A stretch of DNA of 64,000 nucleotides from Cenococcum geophilum 1.58 (lineage: Eukaryota; Ascomycota; Dothideomycetes; Gloniales; Gloniaceae). The stretch spans positions 372,001-436,000 of the forward strand of contig KV748209.1 of the NCBI GenBank assembly GCA_001692895.1, given 5' to 3'. The position numbers and the translations under genes were made by a program. Shown in pieces: positions 59,090 to 64,000 of this stretch (the first letter of the stretch is position 1; every line of letters starts with the position of its first letter). The notes below the pieces were generated by a model. The model saw nothing but the letters and a program-made list of their open reading frames with translations. It had not been told where the DNA came from and searched no databases.

Positions 59090-59305
59090 TTAGAGTAGGG
59101 GAAAGTCTTCGCCCTTTGGGCGCTGGTGGAGACTATGCTTGGCGCCGGTGCGCACTAAGGCCTTAATATCCTTTATAAAGGACTTCTGGGTGGCAGCAAT
59201 GCGAGCGTTAAGGTTAGCCGTGTCCCCGCCAGTAACCTGCTGGCGCTTAGCCCTATTAATAAGGGCGAGTAGCTCGTTTAGGCGGCTATAAAAGGCCTTA
59301 GGGAC
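59090..59305 (-). pseudogene. antisense open frame in gypsy-3 (71 codons)
   Basis: On the strand opposite gag-pol, a stop-free frame from after a TAG at 59306-59308 to TAA at 59090-59092 reads AFYSRLNELLALINRAKRQ, then IAATQKSFIKDIKALVRTG and RPKGEDFPLL. It has normal amino-acid composition and is helical in appearance. Further upstream the frame shows only TAG-type stops (D, stop, VPKAF), so the intact gene was probably longer. It is an extra gene between integrase and 3' LTR, or captured sequence. No family is recognised. Confidence 0.5.
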
Positions 59306-59892
59306 CTAGTCTATTAGCTATTAGAACCTAAACTAACACACTTAGACGTACTAGTTGGCACAACTTATTTAGTCGTCAGCAGTACCCGCAATTACAGTTG
59401 GCCTACTTGCCGCAGGTGGCCCGCCTAGTAGTGGCTACACGCTTAGTGTAACGGAGGCAGATTAGTTCCAGCAAAGCTAGGGGAGCGGCTTGTGAGCGGC
59501 GTGGGAGCTTTAACGGCGCCTAGTAGGGTTAGTAATAGCTATAAGCTAGTATAAAGAATACTTATAGAAGACTTGTAAGTAGGCAAACTAACGGCTTAGC
59601 GCTTGCAATTTATAATTAATTAGAAGTTATAAAGAAGGCAAGTCGCAGGCTAAATAAATTAAAATGAAATTAAAAGGGAAATCTAATATCTTACCTAGGT
59701 GGGAACTCCTACCTTTATAGATCTTTATAAGGTCCTATTATTATATTATCTTATTATTATATTACCCTATTATTATATTATTTAATTTACTTAAAATTAT
59801 TAAAAACTTTTTATTTAGAGAAGGGTAATAATAGCACTCCTATTGTATAATAGCGTCGGCTAAGAATAGCCGCTTAAGAAGGGGGGGGCAAT

Positions 59893-60095
59893 TGTTAGGC
59901 TATAGAGACGCACTAGCCGTAACCGGCTTAGCGCAGGCGAGGCGCAGGCGAGGCGCCTATAAAACGTAGTCGCCCCGCATCAGAGAATAGCAGAATTTAG
60001 TTTTACAGTTCTACTTCATTAAGAACCAGATACTCTTTGCATCCTGCTACTATTGTCACGTTACTATATACCCTAAGGACCTTGGCGTCCTAATA
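59893..60095 (+). repeat. 3' LTR of gypsy-3
   Basis: TGTTAGGC ... GTCCTAATA. A G-rich polypurine tract (AAGAAGGGGGGGGC, about 59876-59889) lies just before it. Confidence 0.95.
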
Positions 60096-60100
60096 CCCGC

Positions 60101-60406
60101 CTATACTACTACGCCTCCCCCTACTAAGACCTCCCCCGCTATTAAGACTTTTACTTATAGTAGTATATACAGCTATAGAGGCACCCACCCTACCGCTACT
60201 CCTTTAACTCTTTTGCCAATTACTAGCACGCTAGGTATTACTATTACTACTACCGCTTCTGCTAGTACTAGGTTTATTAGGGTATATTTAATAATTACTA
60301 TTTCTATACGCGTTAATATAGTTTATAAATAGGTAACTAATATAGCGAAAGATATTTAGGGTATAGATTGCCGGTTTAATAAGTTTAAAGATTCTTTTAG
60401 TAAGAT
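60101..60406 (+). pseudogene. Cys-rich protein gene of copy 2, second unit (3' part)
   Basis: It resumes after gypsy-3 and matches 51540-51840 of the first unit (for example TTTAATAAGTTTAAAGATTC). It is broken by gypsy-4 after AAGAT, where the first unit reads AAATAAGATAAAGG. Confidence 0.6.
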
Positions 60407-60621
60407 TGTTACGGCGCTAGCAGAACTTAGTGGTAGAACTTAGTAAAACTTTACGGTTACGTAACTAGAGGACCATATAAAAGAACCCTACTTTAACCGG
60501 CGCTGCTCTTCTTCTCCTTTCCTTTCTCTAGCTTTAGATTCTTGTTAATAGATAATCTAATTATATAGGCTTGCACGTCCCTTATACCGTATACATACCT
60601 TAATTAACTAAGTCGCTAATA
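60407..60621 (+). repeat. 5' LTR of gypsy-4 (215 bp)
   Basis: TGTTACGGCGCTAGCAGAAC ... AAGTCGCTAATA. It matches the gypsy-2 LTRs but is about 31 bp shorter in the middle. It has CCATATAAAAGAACC as a likely TATA box. Confidence 0.88.
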
Positions 60622-60845
60622 TTATCTAAAGCTCGAACCACCCTTTCTTTTTAAAAAGGAACTTAAATATATCTATAGGACTATAAATAGGACAAGGACA
60701 TAGAATAAGACCCTAAGGACATTACTAGGACTATAAGGACAGAACTTAAAGGAAAAGAACAGAACCCTAAGGAAAGGACCTATAAGATACGTATAGACTA
60801 GAACCCCTAAAGAAATTACCCAGAATTACCTAACACCCTAGCACT

Positions 60846-60931
60846 ATGCCACGAAACACAGTAGTAGGCAAAGCAGCTATAGGACCCGTAAACATCTCAG
60901 ACGAAGAAACAATTAATGTCTTAACCCCTTA
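60846..60931 (+). pseudogene. gypsy-4 gag, N-terminal part
   Basis: ATG at 60846 opens MPRNTVVGKAAIGPVNISDE, then ETINVLTP, with no stop before the miniature element. The start is supported by the matching gag start of gypsy-2. It is interrupted at 60932 and resumes at 61527 (AELAAANTKIKQLRELLKT). The apparent open frame past 60931 runs into the inserted element and is not gag. Confidence 0.8.
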
Positions 60932-61039
60932 TGTTATGCCTAAGCCTAACCCACTTGACCATACAAACCACCAAAAAGGTAGTAGCAGTGTCTCGCGACT
61001 GGACGGGCTGCCGGTTGGAATGCCTTATAAGCTCTCCAG

Positions 61040-61058
61040 CCCATACCACAGGTATGGG
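61040..61058. repeat. hairpin in the first terminal repeat
   Basis: CCCATACCACAGGTATGGG is an 8-bp perfect stem with a 3-base loop, repeated in the second terminal repeat at about 61486-61504. Conserved in both copies. Confidence 0.8.
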
Positions 61059-61377
61059 TAGCGCATCGCATGATAACTGCACCCCCTCCTAGGGCGCATG
61101 TCCTTAGGCGCCTGGACTGCGACAAATGGCTGGCCTTTCGCCAGGTGGTCTTGGCCACGCAGCGCGCGAGCTGCCCGCAGCACCCTAGCTGCAACGCGAG
61201 GCGTCCGCTAGCACCCTAGCTAGCGTATTGAGCTTTCCATAAGGGTGACCTCCAGCAAGCACGTGCGATACCCCGCACTGACTGCAGAGAGTGCAGTCGC
61301 TTAGGCTGTCCCGTACTCGTAAATGCTCAACCCCGCACTGAATCGAACACTAACCTCCAGGTAGTCGCGAGACACAT

Positions 61378-61516
61378 TGTTATGCCTAAGCCCAACCCAC
61401 TTGACCATACAAACCACCAAAAAGGTAGCAGCAGTGTCTCGCGACTGGACGGGCTGCCGGTTGGAATGCCTTATAAGCTCTCCAGCCCATACCACAGGTA
61501 TGGGTAGCGTATCGCA
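61378..61516. repeat. second 139-bp terminal direct repeat of the miniature element
   Basis: Nearly identical to 60932-61070, with only a few C/T or G/A changes (for example CCTAACCC to CCCAACCC, GCGCATCG to GCGTATCG). High identity indicates a young insertion. Confidence 0.9.
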
Positions 61517-61526
61517 TAACACCTTA

Positions 61527-62480
61527 GGCAGAGCTCGCAGCAGCTAATACTAAAATTAAACAGCTACGAGAACTGCTTAAAACTAGAAGCACCTCTGCAT
61601 CTAGCGAGAACCTATTAAATAGACTTGCTATAGTCCTTAAGGCCCTAGCCTAACGTACAGCATTAGAATTATTATGGTCCGCGAAGGTTGCGGACCCCCT
61701 ATTACTTATAGACGGAGCCAACCCTATATTTAATAATTAGAAGCTTTAATTGCAGGATAAGCCCGAAGTTAATGCGGACCACTTCCCTACTACTTAAGCC
61801 AAAATGGCCTACGTTTTCGGCCGTACCGGCGGAGACGCATAGACGCATTTACGTCCGCGATACGCCTAGGACTTGGCAGAACCCTTCCTCTCTAAAGAAG
61901 AAATAATTAACCACCTATCTTCTATTTATAAGGACCCTTTTAGGGTATAGAACGCCCGCCTTAGCTATAAAAGTCTAAATATAAAAATAACGGAGACCTT
62001 TTCGGCCTTTTAGACCCGCTTCTTATACCTAGCTAGACAAGCCTAGATTCCCTAGGAAGACCTACTTCCAGACCTCTTTAATAAGCTTACCCTAGACCTA
62101 TAGCAGGCCGTACTACTAGCTTTTACTACTATATAAACGTTAAAAAAACTTATAGACCACTGCCTAGCTATTAACTAAGGCCTCTATTAAATTAAGGCAC
62201 AAGCTAACCGGATAAAGGCTAGGAATCCCCTAAATTAAGCTACAAGCAATACAAGAACGGCCCGTAATACCCCAGTTCAACCTATAACGCCTACTACACC
62301 AGCCGCCAACCTAGCAACTAGCCGCGTAACTAGCCCTACTGCGGGCCAAGCGCTTACTTAGCCTACCTACAGCAACCCCCGTATATAGGCCTTTAGCGAT
62401 TAAGGGGCTTGCTTCTTATACAGTTAAAAAGGCCACCCTATAAGAAACTGCCTAATAAAGGCAAAAGCAAATAAGGTTTT
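61527..62480 (+). pseudogene. gypsy-4 gag, remainder with zinc knuckle
   Basis: It continues gag after the miniature element: AELAAANTKIKQL, then NLLNRLAIVLKALA, PFLSKEEIINHLSSIYKDPF, TETFSAF and FLYLARQAQIP. It ends near 62390-62450 with ACFLYS, stop, KGHPIRNCL, a CX2C...H...C zinc knuckle with one Cys lost. Stops are few compared with gypsy-2. Confidence 0.82.
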
Positions 62481-62499
62481 ATTAATCCAAGAGGATAAT

Positions 62500-64000
62500 A
62501 TAAAGTCAGAAAAAGAGGAACCCTAGAGAAAGACTCCTCTTTAGGGTTAAAAGGGATTAATATATTACATATGAATCTAGGTCGGCTAGTTAGTAGAAAA
62601 AGCTATACTATCCCTTATACTTTATTCCGCAATAGATATTAAGTTTTAACCTCTGCCTTAGCTAACTCTAAAGCAAATACCTTTACCCTAATTAACACCT
62701 AGTATGCCGTAAAGCTAGCTAACTTTCTTAATATACCTATAAAAGACCTACCTAAACCAATTCCCATTCGCGGGTATAACGGACGGGTAGGGTAACCTAT
62801 TATAAGTATTTTATAAATATACCTCCGCATTAATAGGCGAAGGCAGTATAACATCCCCTTCCTAATTACGAACCTTAGAAGCTATAATATAATCTTAGGG
62901 AGGAAATAGCTAGCCTATTTAGGCTTATAGCTTAATATATAAAGCAGACGGCTTATCTAGCCCAAAACCCTACCCCTAACCCCTTCTTTTATAAAAGAAA
63001 TTAGTATCATAATAGAAAACCTAGTACAACCCTAGATTAATACTATCTACCAGGCCAATACTATACGTAAAGACCAGGCCTTCAAAAAGGATATACAGCT
63101 TAACCCATAACAGATCTATATACTACGCCACCCCCAGACTACCTATATTACGCCACCCGCACTATAGACTTAGAAAGTTAATAGTAACCTACCTAAGTCC
63201 CCAGTAGAGAACCTAGGCCCTATATAGCCACAATAGAAGGCTAGGAATATTGGACAGTATACTAAACTAATAGACCAAAAGGATAACTTACGGAAAATAG
63301 AACGCAAGCTAAGGAAGACTATAAACCTTATACCGCAAAACATAGCCTAATAAATATCCGTAAAGAAACCTATAGACCTCCCACTAGTTAATATCTGCTA
63401 TATTGGCGCTATAGGATTCTACCAAAACTTAGTTTAGCTAAATACCATTACCTTTATAACTAGCTTATATAAAATTAATTAAATAATTAAAGAAAAAGAG
63501 ACCCTAGCCTAAGAGGAGGATAATCTTATAGATAAGGAGCTAGTAAAATGGAAACTACCCCATCAGTACCGAGAGTTTAAGGACGTATTCTCTAAGGCAG
63601 CATCTAATATACTCCTACCCTACCAACTATATAACCATAAAATCGAGATTAAACTAGATAAGGAAAACGTCCTCGGCTATACCCCCCTTTACAAACAATC
63701 TATTGCCGAATTATAGGCCACTAAGTAGTATATTGTAGATAACCTAGTAAAGGGGTTTATTAAGCCTAGTTAGGCCCTATTTATCTCCCCTATTTTCTTT
63801 ATAAAAAAGCCAAACAAAGGACTTTGTTTCTACATTAACTACTATAAGCTTAACAATATAACCCGCAAAGACCGTTATCCGCTGCCCTTACTAGATAAGA
63901 CGCTAGCCCAAATAAATAGAGCTAAGGTATTTATAAAACTTAATATCCGCCAGGCCTTCTACCAAATTAGGATAAACCCCAAATCTATAGACCTTACTAT
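62500..64000 (+). pseudogene. gypsy-4 protease and reverse transcriptase (cut by window end)
   Basis: Protease-type sequence lies at 62600-62900 (LANFLNIPIKDLPKPIPIRG, later NIPFLITNLRSYNIILGRK). A linker with Pro-rich ATPRLPI-type stretches follows. Then comes the reverse transcriptase start: PHQYREFKDVFSKAASN (about 63560), IFFIKKPNKGLCFYINYYKL (about 63800; Asp in VDYRKLN now Asn) and LNIRQAFYQIRINPKSIDLT at the window end. The frame has several TAG/TAA. Confidence 0.85.

Larger units (their letters stand above)
53503..60095 (+). mobile_element. gypsy-3: complete Ty3/gypsy chromovirus with target duplication
   Basis: LTRs of 203 bp each (53503-53705 and 59893-60095), flanked by CCCGC (53498-53502 and 60096-60100). 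It reads plus: gag, protease, reverse transcriptase, RNase H, integrase and a chromodomain-like C-terminus. An unusual 1.1 kb follows the integrase (58740-59890) with a polypyrimidine tract and an antisense open frame. By my reading the two LTRs differ at about 17 sites, all transitions. Confidence 0.95.
49796..60406 (+). mobile_element. second, partial copy of the helicase element (inverted)
   Basis: 49796-50215 matches 31455-31875 reversed. 50220-52140 and 52141 onward match the two Cys-rich units of copy 1, in the same order relative to the repeats. The second unit is interrupted by gypsy-3 (53503-60095), resumes at 60101 and stops at gypsy-4 (60407). No TIR of this copy is in the window. 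The copy differs from copy 1 mostly by transitions, plus loss of about 640 bp at the repeat/Cys-gene junction. Confidence 0.8.
60932..61516. mobile_element. 585-bp miniature terminal-repeat element in gypsy-4 gag
   Basis: Two 139-bp direct repeats (60932-61070 and 61378-61516) begin TGTTATGCCTAAGCC and end TATCGCA/CATCGCA (TG...CA). The 307-bp middle is GC-rich. A 10-bp target duplication TAACCCCTTA / TAACACCTTA (60922-60931, 61517-61526) flanks it, confirmed by the unoccupied site in gypsy-2 at 45640-45649. No coding capacity. It looks like a TRIM (miniature LTR-type element), but a 10-bp duplication is long for LTR integration; a dimeric SINE is the alternative. Confidence 0.85.
60407..64000 (+). 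mobile_element. gypsy-4: Ty3/gypsy element, gypsy-2 family, runs off the window
   Basis: The 5' LTR (60407-60621) is followed by the same short junction as gypsy-2 (TTATCTAAAGCT). Gag starts at 60845, and protease and reverse transcriptase follow to the window end. It is less mutated near the gag start than gypsy-2. The left flank is AAGAT. Confidence 0.9.

Noticed and set aside
61310-61420. tRNA-like sequence (GTTCGATTC box and TGGTCAAGTGG box) on the minus strand of the miniature element
   Set aside because: Stems do not pair properly; at best a decayed tRNA-derived promoter, not a tRNA gene.
60946-61522. Minus-strand frames of 73 and 82 codons
   Set aside because: They lie within the terminal direct repeats of the miniature element and repeat each other; non-coding.

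Overview
The window reads as a gene-free transposon island from a filamentous ascomycete (Pezizomycotina). I see no host gene, rRNA, tRNA or CRISPR array. Almost every recognisable coding frame belongs to a transposable element, and most are riddled with TAG and TAA in place of Gln and Trp codons. CpA/TpG is depleted and TpA enriched. Catalytic residues are lost in the pattern Asp to Asn and Glu to Lys where the codon follows a T. This is the signature of repeat-induced point mutation (RIP). The species cannot be named from the sequence. Runs of N at about 4892-4915, 37819-37830, 40625-40671, 41132-41171 and 42360-42370 point to a repeat-rich draft assembly.

Layout. 1-5306: a Ty1/copia element (copia-1, minus strand), its 5' LTR split by a 434-bp MITE. 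5560-11312: a Ty3/gypsy element (gypsy-1, minus). 11313-12583 plus 21623-22030: one Crypton-like gene (plus; Ndc10_II-like then GCR1_C-like) cut in two by copia-2 (12584-21622, minus). Copia-2 in turn carries a solo-LTR-like insertion (14005-14403) and a 2.98-kb poly(A)-tailed non-LTR insertion (17767-20746). 22773-35092: a 12.3-kb element with roughly 410-bp terminal inverted repeats. It encodes a DEVH superfamily 2 helicase with a tail of 17-residue repeats (minus), two tandem copies of a Cys-rich gene (minus) and a DUF6589-like protein (plus), and it holds a 0.7-kb palindrome. 36776-46196: gypsy-2 (minus), interrupted by a Tc1-like DD34E transposon (39104-40391) and by an ORF1-only LINE (40408-42531). 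46331-48084: a Pogo/Fot1-type transposase (plus). 49796-53502 and 60101-60406: a second, inverted copy of the 12.3-kb element's interior, split by gypsy-3 (53503-60095, plus) and then by gypsy-4 (60407 to beyond the window, plus). Gypsy-4 has a 585-bp terminal-repeat miniature element in its gag gene.

Nesting can be read from target-site duplications, which I found for copia-2, gypsy-2, gypsy-3, the Tc1-like element, both non-LTR insertions, the MITE and the miniature element. Old hosts (Crypton, 12.3-kb elements, copia and gypsy) are heavily mutated. The GC-richer, CA/TG-containing inserts (17767-20746, 14005-14403, 60932-61516, and partly 39104-42531) look younger or escaped RIP.

The best candidate for an undescribed system is the 12.3-kb helicase element and its second copy. 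A close second is the pair of poly(A) insertions that share only their last ~105 bp, which fits a non-coding element borrowing a LINE's 3' tail.
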